Positions 50,908 through 59,631 are shown, numbered from the stretch's first letter. The stretch: DNA of 64,000 nucleotides from Desulforamulus putei DSM 12395 (GCF_900129195.1 NZ_FQUY01000001.1:62001-126000); one strand, 5' to 3'. Translations and numbers: made by a program. The notes: generated from the letters alone by a model not told the origin.

Positions 50908-51450
50908 TTAGCAGCCTCCTTCGATTAATTTCTTCGACAACAGTTTGCGGGCACAGTAAATCCGGGACTTTACCGTTCCCAGTGGGATGTCCAATACCTC
51001 GCTAATTTCCTGGTAGGAATAATCCTCCCATTCCCGGAGGATCAGGGCCGCCCGGTACTCGTCCGGGAGAGTTTTCAGGGTTTGGGCCACGTGTACCTGC
51101 TTCTCCTTTTTTAAGAGGAAGTATTCCGGACCCTCGGTTATGCTGCACCCTGCCGCAGGCAAGTCTTCCAAAGGGATGGTTTTAAACCGCCCCTTTTCTT
51201 TGGCACGCCGCAAGGCCAGGTGGGTGACAATTTTGCCAAACCAGCTTCGAAAGGTTTCCGGTGCCTTCAGTTGCCCGATATGATGATAAACCTGTAAGTA
51301 AGCCTCCTGCAGAATCTCCTCAGCATCCTGCGGGTCCTGCAAAATACCGTAGGCAATATTCAACCCCCGCTGCCGGGTGCTCTCTACCAGCTTTTCAAAG
51401 GCTTTTATATCGCCCCGTTGTAGCTGCTCGATAAGTGAAACTTCGACCAA
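50908..51450 (-). CDS. ECF RNA polymerase sigma factor
   Basis: 180 residues from a TTG start behind GGGAGG. Region 2 (AYGILQDPQDAEEILQEAYLQ) and region 4 (LPDEYRAALILREWEDYSYQEISEVLDIPLGTVKSRIYCARK) are complete. It directs polymerase to GAAC-N16-GTCT type promoters, one of which precedes its own operon. Order of the operon: PAP2, sigma, anti-sigma, bactofilin-like membrane protein, DedA-PAP2. Confidence 0.92.
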   Translation of the reverse strand: MVEVSLIEQLQRGDIKAFEKLVESTRQRGLNIAYGILQDPQDAEEILQEAYLQVYHHIGQLKAPETFRSWFGKIVTHLALRRAKEKGRFKTIPLEDLPAAGCSITEGPEYFLLKKEKQVHVAQTLKTLPDEYRAALILREWEDYSYQEISEVLDIPLGTVKSRIYCARKLLSKKLIEGGC

Positions 51451-51464
51451 CGGGTAAACCTCCC

Positions 51465-52049
51465 TTAGACCCCGGCAGACCTACGGGTGAAACCTTCCAC
51501 TAGGGCAATCACTTTATCGGCTGTGCCGTCCATATAGGGCCAAAGTTTGTTGGCCAGATGACTTCCTAAAAGACCGGTGGCAACTCCTCCCACAACGTCA
51601 AGGGGGTAATGGGTCCCGCAATAGACCCTGGAAAAGATTATAATTAGGGATAGGGGTGTCAATAGTATGCCCCAACCTTTATGGACCCTCATGATGCTGG
51701 CGTTCACCGAAGATGCCCCGGTGGCATGGTCACTGGGAAAAGAGGGATCCGGGGACCGATCCAGCAGCAGAGTCACCTCATGGGTGGCAAAGGGTCTGGG
51801 CCGAAAGTAAAGCAGGCCAATGAGTTGGTTCAGCCCCAGGGCGATGGCGGCGCTAAAGCATACTTTCAGCACCCCTTTGCGGCGGAGGCCCCTTTGCTCG
51901 GGCCGGGTCCTCTGGAACCACAGGGCTGCCAGGGCCAGACCATAGAGGAGAAATCCCCACCTGGTAAATGCCAGCATGAAAACGTCCAGTAGGTGGACAT
52001 GACCCGCCAGGCTGTTGATTTGGACAAAGAGATGGTAATCGAAACTCAT
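51465..52049 (-). CDS. PAP2-family undecaprenyl-diphosphatase-like enzyme
   Basis: 194 residues, ATG behind AGGAGGTTGATC. Five or six membrane helices. Catalytic motifs: FRPRP, SFPSDHATG (the PSDH form seen in BcrC) and SRVYCGTHYPLDV. Expected to remove phosphate from undecaprenyl diphosphate on the outer face of the membrane. First gene of the ECF operon, as bcrC is an ECF target in Bacillus. Confidence 0.85.
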   Translation of the reverse strand: MSFDYHLFVQINSLAGHVHLLDVFMLAFTRWGFLLYGLALAALWFQRTRPEQRGLRRKGVLKVCFSAAIALGLNQLIGLLYFRPRPFATHEVTLLLDRSPDPSFPSDHATGASSVNASIMRVHKGWGILLTPLSLIIIFSRVYCGTHYPLDVVGGVATGLLGSHLANKLWPYMDGTADKVIALVEGFTRRSAGV

Positions 52050-52085
52050 TTGATCAACCTCCTTTCATTTATTCCACTTATAAAG

Positions 52086-52109
52086 AGACAAATCAAGCTC
52101 CAAAAGTTC
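52086..52109 (-). promoter_or_regulatory. ECF-type promoter, probable autoregulation
   Basis: Minus strand GAAC (52106-52109), 16-base spacer, GTCT (52086-52089), about 37 bases before the first gene of the operon. Confidence 0.55.
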
Positions 52110-52263
52110 GCGGAGATATAAAAAAATTAAGGGTCTATTTATGAACAATCTTTCTCTCCTGTAACCGCTGAAGTGAAAAGCCCGAAAGCTGATGGGATTG
52201 CCTGTCCAGAAGTTGAGGGATATAATGACCATATTGACATATGACCCAGGGAGGCGGAAGACC

Positions 52264-52550
52264 GTGTTTGAGTCATTCTATGGATTGTGTGCCATACGCC
52301 GTTCTCCCGGGATATTCCCACAGACCAATTATATCCCTCGGTCATGCTGGAGGAAACACTGGGAAGACTGGAATATGCTGCACAGTGTCAGTTATTTGCC
52401 GTTGTAACCGGCGACTGCGGAACAGGGAAAACGACGACCATTCGCCGATTTGCGGAGAAACTGGATCCTGCGAAGTTTAAGGTGCTGTACCTGTCGGGTT
52501 CCAAGCTGACGCCACGGCACTTTTAGGGCCTGTTGAAGCAACCGGGGTGC
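52264..52550 (+). pseudogene. broken ExeA/TniB-like transposition ATPase
   Basis: The start GTG-TTTGAGTCATTC reads MFESFYGL, then needs a frameshift near 52288 to continue as HTPFSRDIPTDQLYPSVMLE with the P-loop VVTGDCGTGKTT. A TAG at 52524 interrupts LTPRHF*GLL. The frame then joins other sequence after GCEA. This is the N-terminus of the AAA ATPase carried by many transposons as a transposase partner. No transposase or terminal repeat is nearby, so it is a relic. Confidence 0.75.
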
Positions 52551-52841
52551 GAGGCCATTCAGGAAACTTTGCTGGCCGGCTATGTATGCAAAAAGCCCAA
52601 TAGCCGTTTCCCGGTCTTTGCCTTCCGGCTTCATGCCTTTATCAGCCGCGGCGATACCGTTTATGCCTCATTGGAACCGGCGGACAAGCGCTATATCACC
52701 CTGGATGGCCAGCAATTTGTGCCGAATGACCGGGAGAAGATCTTGCTGCCGCTGGCCTTTTGCCGGGCATGCGGTCAGGAATATTACATGGTCAAGGTCG
52801 CGAAGGATAAAAAGTCCGGCGAAACCGTCTCCACCATATAG
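52551..52841 (+). pseudogene. fragment of DrmA/YprA-like helicase
   Basis: The frame runs directly on from the ATPase relic and reads ETLLAGYVCKKPNSRFPVFAFRL, then FISRGDTVYASLEP and LPLAFCRACGQEYYMV. This resembles the middle of large Lhr/YprA-type superfamily 2 helicases with DUF1998 partners, such as DrmA of DISARM. About 95 residues remain, with neither helicase motor present. It ends at a TAG where RloB sequence begins in another frame. Confidence 0.6.
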
Positions 52842-53079
52842 ATACCTGATTGTTTGCGAAGGGAAGGAATCAGAACCGAATTATTTTGAAGGCATTAAAA
52901 GAAAAATCAATGCAAAGTACACCCAACGTATTATAAGGGGTGATCTTGAGCAAGCAATCAAATGGAGCGAAAAACTCCTCGAAATGCATGAAGAAATGGG
53001 GAACACATATTCAAAAGCAAAGATGAAGCCAGCAACTACTGTGTTTGAATTGGTAAGAGAATTAAGCCAGTATTTTTGA
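52840..53079 (+). pseudogene. internally deleted RloB
   Basis: RYLIVCEGKESEPNYFEG is the N-terminal signature of RloB. After about 15 more residues the frame jumps to an ending typical of the RloB C-terminus (AIKWSEKLLEMHEEMG, then PATTVFELVRELS). The middle, about 120 residues, is missing and no start codon is left. RloB partners the RloA/AbiLi ATPase in abortive-infection type defence; no rloA gene is present. Confidence 0.65.
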
Positions 53080-53118
53080 GGGAGATTTGTTTACTTATAA
53101 GCAAAATCTCCCTTTTTT
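53080..53118 (+). terminator. terminator retained after rloB remnant
   Basis: Perfect 9-bp stem GGGAGATTT/AAATCTCCC, 15-base loop, then TTTTTTA. It starts on the last base of the rloB stop. Confidence 0.85.
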
Positions 53119-53467
53119 ACCAATAATACTTTTAATTTCAAAAAACCGATGCTATAATGGACTTCTGAAATGGATGCGCTCAGCTTAACGGGAACCAGAA
53201 GAAGGGATGGACCAAACCTATTATGCTCAGTAAAAATATACCACACTGAGCATTAGAGATATCTGGGCCGGAGAATGAGGTGGTTTAGGGAAGGCTGTGA
53301 ACAATATTTTCCTCTATCTAATTCATTGTAAAAAGTGGTAAATTACCGGGGTGATTACTAATGCGGCCAGCCGGAAAATATTCCCGGAATTAAAATACCG
53401 ATGCGGGAGAACGGTTAATTCATTCTCTTCCAGCATCGGTGTTTGTATAGATGGGATTATGCAAAGC
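53119..53467. other. intergenic debris with two hairpins
   Basis: No coding sequence recognised. Contains a perfect 9-bp inverted repeat ATGCTCAGT/ACTGAGCAT (53223-53253) and a terminator-like stem ACCGATGC/GCATCGGT (53397-53440) followed by GTTTGTA. Confidence 0.5.
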
Positions 53468-53584
53468 TTAGCCTAATCCTCCCTGCGGTGTGCCTTCATC
53501 TGTAGCAAATTCCACCCCTTTTTCCATGTAGCCAGCCTTTAATATTTTTCTGATTAGGCGGTGTATGGACAGTCCAAGCAGTTA
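53468..53584 (-). pseudogene. scrap of group II intron reverse transcriptase
   Basis: Minus strand, no start codon: SIHRLIRKILKAG, then YMEKGVEFATDEGTPQGG and a stop. This matches the reverse-transcriptase segment with the GTPQGG motif that precedes the YADD block in group II intron proteins. About 38 codons remain; the catalytic block, maturase and intron RNA domains are not seen. Confidence 0.6.
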
Positions 53585-53735
53585 TGGTATGTTGTATTTT
53601 CTAAATAAACATTCAGCATCTTTTTTCCCTTCCGACAACTGGACGCAAACTTTGCTGATTTTCTCACCTCCTTGTCTCTAAATAACTAATTATAAACACA
53701 GTAATATTACAGACAATAATATTTTTGCGACACAA

Positions 53736-54143
53736 TCATTCTCCTTTTCTATTTTTTCGCCTTGCGACAATTAATTTGATTGCCTCGATTTCTTTTTCTG
53801 TCAGGCCTTCATCGTACAATGTTTTCGCTAGTTCCAGGTAAGGCACTGCCTTATCTAATACAAGGAAGTTTTTTATTTCTTCTGGCAGGTGAGTTGTTGT
53901 GATTTTATCTGGCGCCACTACGTTGTCTTTAGCGAAGAAATATGATTCATCAACGCCCAGCGCTTTGCTTATTACTCTTACAGCCTTTAGGCTGGGCATG
54001 ATGAAGCCGCCTTCCAGCCTGGAGATGTAAGACTGGCTGTGACCCGTCCTATCTGCCAATTCTTCCTGCCTTATTCCTCTCTTTATTCTCAATTCTTTGA
54101 TTTTTTCTCCTATTTTCTCAACCATTAAAATGCTTCTTCCCAT
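53736..54143 (-). CDS. XRE-family transcriptional regulator
   Basis: 135 residues from ATG 54143, behind AGAGGAGGTG. Helix-turn-helix: IKELRIKRGIRQEELADRTG, then SQSYISRLEGG. The C-terminal part holds a leucine-rich dimerisation helix and the end EKEIEAIKLIVARRK. SinR-like in layout. It is intact among gene fragments, with an AT-rich upstream region, so it may belong to a former mobile element. Confidence 0.85.
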   Translation of the reverse strand: MGRSILMVEKIGEKIKELRIKRGIRQEELADRTGHSQSYISRLEGGFIMPSLKAVRVISKALGVDESYFFAKDNVVAPDKITTTHLPEEIKNFLVLDKAVPYLELAKTLYDEGLTEKEIEAIKLIVARRKNRKGE

Positions 54144-54364
54144 TTTTACACCTCCTCTCTTTAAAACTTTAATGATTATTACTGTAATGTGCAAGCGTTG
54201 TAATTTTAAAAAAAGGAATAAAACCTGTTGACTATTAGACACTTTTTTGAAGTTGGGATTGTTCCAACGGCAGAGGTATTGTGTACAGCCAGGCTATGAG
54301 TGTTTAAGTCGGGACGTGGGCGAAATCAAATAGGAGCTTAAAAAACAGGTAAGGGGGCTATTTT

Positions 54365-54544
54365 ATGCGGGAGAAGCCTGTTATTGTGTTGGATCCCGGC
54401 CACGGTGGGAAAGACCCCCGGGCGGTTGCAAGAGAACCACGGCAGGGTGCGGCCAGGACCCAGAGGAGAGGCCGATCCCGGAGGATGATTCGCAAGCAGC
54501 AAGCTGCCGAAAGTTATCGACAGGTACAGGAGTATTACAAATAA
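54365..54544 (+). pseudogene. N-terminal scrap of N-acetylmuramoyl-L-alanine amidase
   Basis: ATG behind AAGGGGGC. The first 18 residues (REKPVIVLDPGHGGKDP) carry the zinc-binding His motif of Amidase_3 enzymes. The next 40 residues are Arg/Gln-rich and unlike the family, so the gene was cut or frameshifted there. Confidence 0.6.
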
Positions 54545-54642
54545 TAAAATTATCTTCTTAATCGAGCAGTTCCGACAAATTATCCAAAGGAATTAACGGC
54601 TGGACAAAGAAAAAATGAACAGCAAAAACTTAGGAGGATGTC

Positions 54643-55713
54643 ATGGTTGCCCGTTTAGTACATCAGGATGATGGAATAAGAGAAGAATTCCTGAAGCGAA
54701 TAAAGGCGAAGGTACAGGCTGAAAGAGAAGCAATGAAAGGAAGGCTTGAGGAGGCAGTTCCTTCTCTCCTGGCAACTGTTTTAAAGCCGGTTTTCGGTGT
54801 AGCCTTTGATATTTCCAGGGGGATAGATAAATTCAAAGGCAATAGTGGAGAGGTTAACGTATCTGTTAAATTAAGGCTGGGCCTGTCCGACGAATGGGTA
54901 CTGATGAATGATGTTATTGTGGGACCGGAACCCGAGGTCTTTGCCCAGACTGATCATGTTTTGATTGGACCGCCGGGGCTTTTCATTATTGAGACCAAAG
55001 CCTGGCAGGGCGCCTTTTCTGGCTATAAAGATTACTGGAAGCGAAAAGAAGGCAATCAGTGGGTGAAGTGTGAAAGCCCAACCAAGCAAAACCAGCGGCA
55101 TGTACGCCTTATCAGAAAATGGCTGGAAGGGACCGGATTGTTGAAAATTAATGAACTGCCGGAAGGATGGATTCAACCGGCGGTAGTTTTTACTAACGCA
55201 TCATGGCTCAAGGTAACTGAATGTTCCATGCCGGTTTTTGACGGGCCGCTTCAGTTGCTGGGTTATCTCCGGCAACAGAAAACAAGAATTCTAACCCCGG
55301 AGCAAATTGATAAAATAGCTGGGCTGCTGGCATACCCCGCCGTGGCCAAAGCCTTTACCAACAAGGAAATACAATTGTTATATGATGAACAGGCAGTGAC
55401 CGAACTGCAAAAAGGTCAGCAGTCAATAGCAAATCTCTCAGCGGAGCAGCCAGTGGTTGAGGAAGGAAAGAATAAAGATGGTCGCAAATTTGTGAGGATT
55501 ACCGGCACAGTGGAGCAGGCCAAAGAAATTAGGCAAAAGTATCTCCAGGAGGGTCAAAACCCCGGAAAGTTAAGCAAAGATAGATACAAACAGGGGATTT
55601 TTTATTTTATATTGAGGCGTAGAAAGCAAGTAGGGATACAATGTTTCAGTCCTATAGTCGCTGAAAACCCAAGTTGCAATTCGCATTTTCACAGCAAATT
55701 ATTAAAGTACTGA
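54643..55713 (+). CDS. NERD-domain nuclease-related protein, altered C-terminus
   Basis: 356 residues, ATG behind TTAGGAGG. The NERD domain (about 65-200) shows GEVNVSVKL, then QTDHVLIGPPGLFIIETKAWQG: Asp and Glu-x-Lys as in PD-(D/E)xK nucleases. A helical part follows and KDGRKFVRITGTVEQAKEIRQ looks native. The last 30 residues, ending SHFHSKLLKY, look random, so the C-terminus was probably replaced by rearrangement. NERD proteins are common in defence islands. Confidence 0.75.
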   Translation: MVARLVHQDDGIREEFLKRIKAKVQAEREAMKGRLEEAVPSLLATVLKPVFGVAFDISRGIDKFKGNSGEVNVSVKLRLGLSDEWVLMNDVIVGPEPEVFAQTDHVLIGPPGLFIIETKAWQGAFSGYKDYWKRKEGNQWVKCESPTKQNQRHVRLIRKWLEGTGLLKINELPEGWIQPAVVFTNASWLKVTECSMPVFDGPLQLLGYLRQQKTRILTPEQIDKIAGLLAYPAVAKAFTNKEIQLLYDEQAVTELQKGQQSIANLSAEQPVVEEGKNKDGRKFVRITGTVEQAKEIRQKYLQEGQNPGKLSKDRYKQGIFYFILRRRKQVGIQCFSPIVAENPSCNSHFHSKLLKY

Positions 55714-55744
55714 GCAGCTTTTTAGCTATTTAGTTTTCGCAAAT

Positions 55745-55891
55745 ATGTCTGTTGTAAAAAATACAATAGGTAAGGTTAACGGTGCCTTCATTGAAGTGAA
55801 TTTATCAGCCGAAAGTATTGAAAGCTTTTGTTATCAGGTGTTGCAGGCTGTGGAGTTATCGACCGAAGATTGGAAAGTGGAGGTTGCCTGA
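55745..55891 (+). CDS. 48-residue ORF or fragment
   Basis: ATG at 55745, no good ribosome site. The peptide (MSVVKNTIGKVNGAFIEVNL start, EDWKVEVA end) is acidic and not recognised. It overlaps the start of the broken helicase by spacing only (two bases before its ATG), which is the pattern of a small gene coupled to a helicase gene, so it may be a real partner left intact or a remnant. Confidence 0.35.
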   Translation: MSVVKNTIGKVNGAFIEVNLSAESIESFCYQVLQAVELSTEDWKVEVA

Positions 55892-55892
55892 C

Positions 55893-56161
55893 ATGACAAC
55901 CTGTTACCACGCCAAATACCTTGTCCACGCCTAAACCTGTGAGCCTCCTCCGATTACCTTGACGAACTGCCCCATACAAATGCCAACACTCGGGTGGATT
56001 TAAATTCCCACCAGGTGGATGCCGCTATTCGCCCTGCGCTCCCCTTTATTCCAGGGGGTTATACTAGCGGATGAAGTTGGTTTTGGTAAGACCATCGAAG
56101 CGGGGCTGGTTCTTTCCCGGCGCTGGGCTGAGCGAAAACGCAAAATCTTATTGATTTTAAC
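55893..56161 (+). pseudogene. broken SNF2-family helicase, N-terminus only
   Basis: MTTCYHAKYLVHA then a stop; then a scrap in another frame (VDLNSHQVDAA); then a third frame FALRSPLFQGVILADEVGFGKTIEAG with RRWAERKRKILLIL. This is the start of a HepA/SNF2-type helicase with its Walker A. Several frameshifts are needed, and the gene is cut after the first motor motif, where it joins a peptidase tail. Confidence 0.75.
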
Positions 56162-56371
56162 GGCTACCGCTGCCCGGCCCACAACCGGGCGGTGGGCGGT
56201 GCCGCTAATTCTTACCATTTAAAAGGCATGGCGGCGGACATCCGGGTGCTTGGTTTGGCGGCTGAAGAAGCAGCCAGCCTGGCGGAGCAGGCGGGCTTTG
56301 ACGGCATCGGCTTTACCAGCAGCAGGGTCCATGTGGACGTGCGGAGCTGGCGGGCCAAGTGGCAGGGGTAA
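56162..56371 (+). pseudogene. C-terminal fragment of M15-family peptidase
   Basis: No start codon. GYRCPAHNRAVGGA, then SYHLKGMAADIRV and AGFDGIGFTSSRVHVDVR, ending in a stop. These are the zinc and substrate motifs of M15A D-alanyl-D-alanine carboxypeptidase-like enzymes, common in phage lysins. It is fused in another frame to the helicase scrap at TTAACGGCTACC. Confidence 0.7.
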
Positions 56372-56586
56372 AATAAAAATCATTTCAAACCAACTTTCAC
56401 GTCAGTGGGTTGTTTTTTTTGTTACCGACAAACTGAATTAAATCAAAAACCTGCAAAGAAATGATGCTTAAAACATTTTAACGCTCATACAGGTATCACA
56501 AACAACATGCAGAATAATAAAAACATCAACAAGTGTCAATTGTCCAGTCAAATCAATTGGCAATAATTGGTAACAGGAGTGGTCAA

Positions 56587-59500
56587 ATGGAAACGGTTTT
56601 TCAAACTTGCCAACCCCGCCAGGAGGTACTGGAAGGGCGGGTGGAGGCAGACATTTTTGCTGCCAAACTATCCGACGTGATGCATAACAAAGCTCCGGAT
56701 GTTTACGGAAACCCGGAAAAATTCTTTGCCCAAACCTTTCCCACCGGTGGCCTTACCACGTTAATAGAAGAAGTATTTGGCCGCCTCAGCGGAGTTCGTT
56801 CCAGCAATAACCCTATCATTCGGCTGGAAACATCTTTTGGTGGTGGTAAAACCCATAGCCTGATTGCTTTGTACCATTTGGCCAGGCAAGGGCGGAACAT
56901 ACAAGGCATAGAACAACTGGCTGATCCGGGGGTTATACCCAACAACGCAACCGATGTAGCCGCTGTGGTGGGCAGCGACCTGGATCCCCAGAATGGTATA
57001 GAGCATGCTGACGGCATCGTTACCTACACCATGTGGGGGGAGATTGCCTACCAACTGGCAGGACCCACCGGTTATAAAATTATGGAAGAAAACGATCGCT
57101 CAGGTATCGCTCCCGGTACCCAGCGGTTAGATAAATTAATCGGCAACCGGCCCACCTTAATTATGATTGATGAAATTGCCCGCTATTACCGGGCCGCCAA
57201 TGGAAAAATGGTGGGTCAGGATACCCTGGCGGGGCAGACTGTGGCCTTTATGCACACCCTTCTGGAGTTTGCTGCCAGCAAGGAAAGGGTAGTGGTGGTT
57301 TATACACTGGCGGAAACCAGTGATGCCTATGCCTCCGAAACCGAGGATTTGAAGACTGCTTTACGGGAAACCTCCCGGGTTTCCGCCCGCTTGGAAAAGG
57401 TACTGCGGCCCACTGCGGAGACCGAGATTGCCGCTATTGTTAAACGTCGCCTCTTTACCCGGGTGGATGAAAGTGCCGGTGCAGCAGTGGCGCAGGAGTT
57501 TTTTGACTATTATCGTAAGGCCCATGAACAAGGAGTGGCACTGCCACAAAAGGCTATGCGGGTAGAATATAAAGACGAGTTATGCCGCAGTTACCCCTTC
57601 CACCCTGAACTGCTGGATACCCTGAACCGAAAGACAGCTACTATCCAAAATTTTCAAAAAACCAGGGGTGCCCTGCGTCTCCTGGCCAGCGTAATTCTAA
57701 ACCTCTGGCAACAAAAGGAAGCGGATACATATCTGATCCACCCCCATCATGTGGAACTGGCAGTGCCCATCATTCGGGACGATCTGACCAGCCGTTTGGG
57801 GCGGGATGCCTTTACTTCCGTCATTGAAGCAGATATATTTAGTGAAAAGCAAGATACCCACGTCCAGGAAATCGACCAGGACTGGCTGTCCAAAGACAAG
57901 CCTCCCTTGGGTAAACGGGTGGCCCAAACGGTTTTTCTGCATAGCATCACCCAGGGCGTTGCCTCCGGTGTAGAACCGGCTTTATTAAATTTGGCGGTTG
58001 GGCAGCCGGGGCTGGATTACCAATTTATCAGCAAAGCCCTAACAGACCTGGAAAAAACCTGCTGGTATATGGAGTTTGACGGGGCCCGCTACCGGTTTAA
58101 AACCGAACCGTCCATCAACAAAATAGTCGCCGACGAAACCGACAACTACACCAAGGCAGTGGCTAAACAGGAACTGGCTGCCCGCATTAAAAACTATTAC
58201 GCTGAAAAGCATTTCAAACCGGTTTTCTTTCCTGAAGGGCCGGAAAGTGTGGACGATGATACCGGCAAGCCTAAACTGGTGATTATACATTTTGACAGTG
58301 AAACGGTCAATGCCAGCCAGAGCCAGGCTTATGATGATCCGCCGGTGCTGGTGGACCGCATTTACCAGAAGGCCGGTGCACAGCAGGCCTTCCGCATAAA
58401 CCAAAATAACTTGATTTTTCTGGTGGCCAACGCCAACGAAGTAGCCCCGATGATCGAACAAGCCCGCAAGTACAAAGCCCTGGCGGCCTTAACCGATAAA
58501 GAAAGGCTCAAGGACTTTACCAAAGAGCAGCGAGAGGAATTGAAAAACCGGGCGGCGGCCGCCGAGCTGGACCTGAAAGTCCGTGTGGCTTCGGCCTACC
58601 GGCACCTGTTCTATCCCAGCGGAGAGGCCGGTGCGGTGGCCGGCCTGGCCCAGCATGTGCTGCCACCCCAGGATGTGGGTCAAATCAATAATACCAACCA
58701 GCAGGACTTGCTGCTGCAGGTATTATCGGAACTGGGCAAGACCCTGACCTCCCAGGACAAACCCCTGGCGGCAGCCTACGCCCAGAGCAAGATTTGGACC
58801 GGCACCAAAGAAGAAATGACCACCGAGGAATTCCGGCAGGCTTTCTGCCAGAAGCGGGTATTGCCCATCCTGTTTGATCCGGAACAGGTGAAAGAAACTA
58901 TTAAAGAGGGCGTGCAAAAGGGCCTGTGGGTTTATTATAACGGCCAGAAGGCCTTTACCCGGGATAATGCCGCTGGCTTAATGGTACAATTAACCCCCGG
59001 CCATAAGCTCTATACCAGAGAAAAGGCGTTACGAGACGGCATCCTGGAAAGGCCAAAACCAGCCCAACCGGCGACCGGAGGCGGCGGTACGACGGGCCCC
59101 AAACCTCCCAAACAGGTGTGTCCTCTCTGCGGCCAAAACCCCTGTGTTTGTCTTAATTCCGGTGGGGGTGAGGGGTACTTCCATGAGAAAAAGCCTCTGG
59201 TGGCTGCCGGGGTTCCCAACAAAGCCTTTGCAGATTTAAGGGACCTCTGCGAAAAGGAAAAGGTTGAGGCATTGGCCAGCCTCACCATTAAATTAAAGGA
59301 TATCAAGTCCGTCCAGGCGGTAGCCTTGATGCTGCCCCAATACCAGAAGCAAAATCCGGTTATCGAGCAGGACTTTACAGTGGAACTACCCGATGGCAGC
59401 CTGGAGTTGAAATTTAGCGGTGGCTGGCAAAATTACCGGGAAGTAAAGAACTTTACCGAGCGGCTGGCCAAATCAGCCAGGGAAACTTATGTGGAAACCA

Positions 59501-59628
59501 GGCTGACCTTTGAGTATCCCGAACCGGTTTCTCCGCATGGGGAAGAGCTGGCCAAGATGAATGAATCGCTCAATACCTTTAAAGTGGAAAAAATAGAAAT
59601 TGAGGCTAAAGAGACAAAGGATGAATAG
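56587..59628 (+). CDS. DUF499-family AAA ATPase, predicted defence protein
   Basis: 1013 residues from ATG 56587, eight bases after CAGGAG; the ATG at 56533 has no site. Walker A SFGGGKTHSL (about residue 83) and Walker B LIMIDEIARYY (about 195) mark the DUF499 ATPase. A middle region of winged-helix and helical parts follows. Near residue 845 a Pro/Gly linker leads to CPLCGQNPCVC, a zinc knuckle, and then a C-terminal beta/alpha domain. Known as a regular neighbour of DUF1156 methyltransferases and helicases in defence islands. First gene of the four-gene operon; the role (DNA translocation or sensing) is inferred. Confidence 0.85.
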   Translation: METVFQTCQPRQEVLEGRVEADIFAAKLSDVMHNKAPDVYGNPEKFFAQTFPTGGLTTLIEEVFGRLSGVRSSNNPIIRLETSFGGGKTHSLIALYHLARQGRNIQGIEQLADPGVIPNNATDVAAVVGSDLDPQNGIEHADGIVTYTMWGEIAYQLAGPTGYKIMEENDRSGIAPGTQRLDKLIGNRPTLIMIDEIARYYRAANGKMVGQDTLAGQTVAFMHTLLEFAASKERVVVVYTLAETSDAYASETEDLKTALRETSRVSARLEKVLRPTAETEIAAIVKRRLFTRVDESAGAAVAQEFFDYYRKAHEQGVALPQKAMRVEYKDELCRSYPFHPELLDTLNRKTATIQNFQKTRGALRLLASVILNLWQQKEADTYLIHPHHVELAVPIIRDDLTSRLGRDAFTSVIEADIFSEKQDTHVQEIDQDWLSKDKPPLGKRVAQTVFLHSITQGVASGVEPALLNLAVGQPGLDYQFISKALTDLEKTCWYMEFDGARYRFKTEPSINKIVADETDNYTKAVAKQELAARIKNYYAEKHFKPVFFPEGPESVDDDTGKPKLVIIHFDSETVNASQSQAYDDPPVLVDRIYQKAGAQQAFRINQNNLIFLVANANEVAPMIEQARKYKALAALTDKERLKDFTKEQREELKNRAAAAELDLKVRVASAYRHLFYPSGEAGAVAGLAQHVLPPQDVGQINNTNQQDLLLQVLSELGKTLTSQDKPLAAAYAQSKIWTGTKEEMTTEEFRQAFCQKRVLPILFDPEQVKETIKEGVQKGLWVYYNGQKAFTRDNAAGLMVQLTPGHKLYTREKALRDGILERPKPAQPATGGGGTTGPKPPKQVCPLCGQNPCVCLNSGGGEGYFHEKKPLVAAGVPNKAFADLRDLCEKEKVEALASLTIKLKDIKSVQAVALMLPQYQKQNPVIEQDFTVELPDGSLELKFSGGWQNYREVKNFTERLAKSARETYVETRLTFEYPEPVSPHGEELAKMNESLNTFKVEKIEIEAKETKDE

Positions 59629-59631
59629 TCA

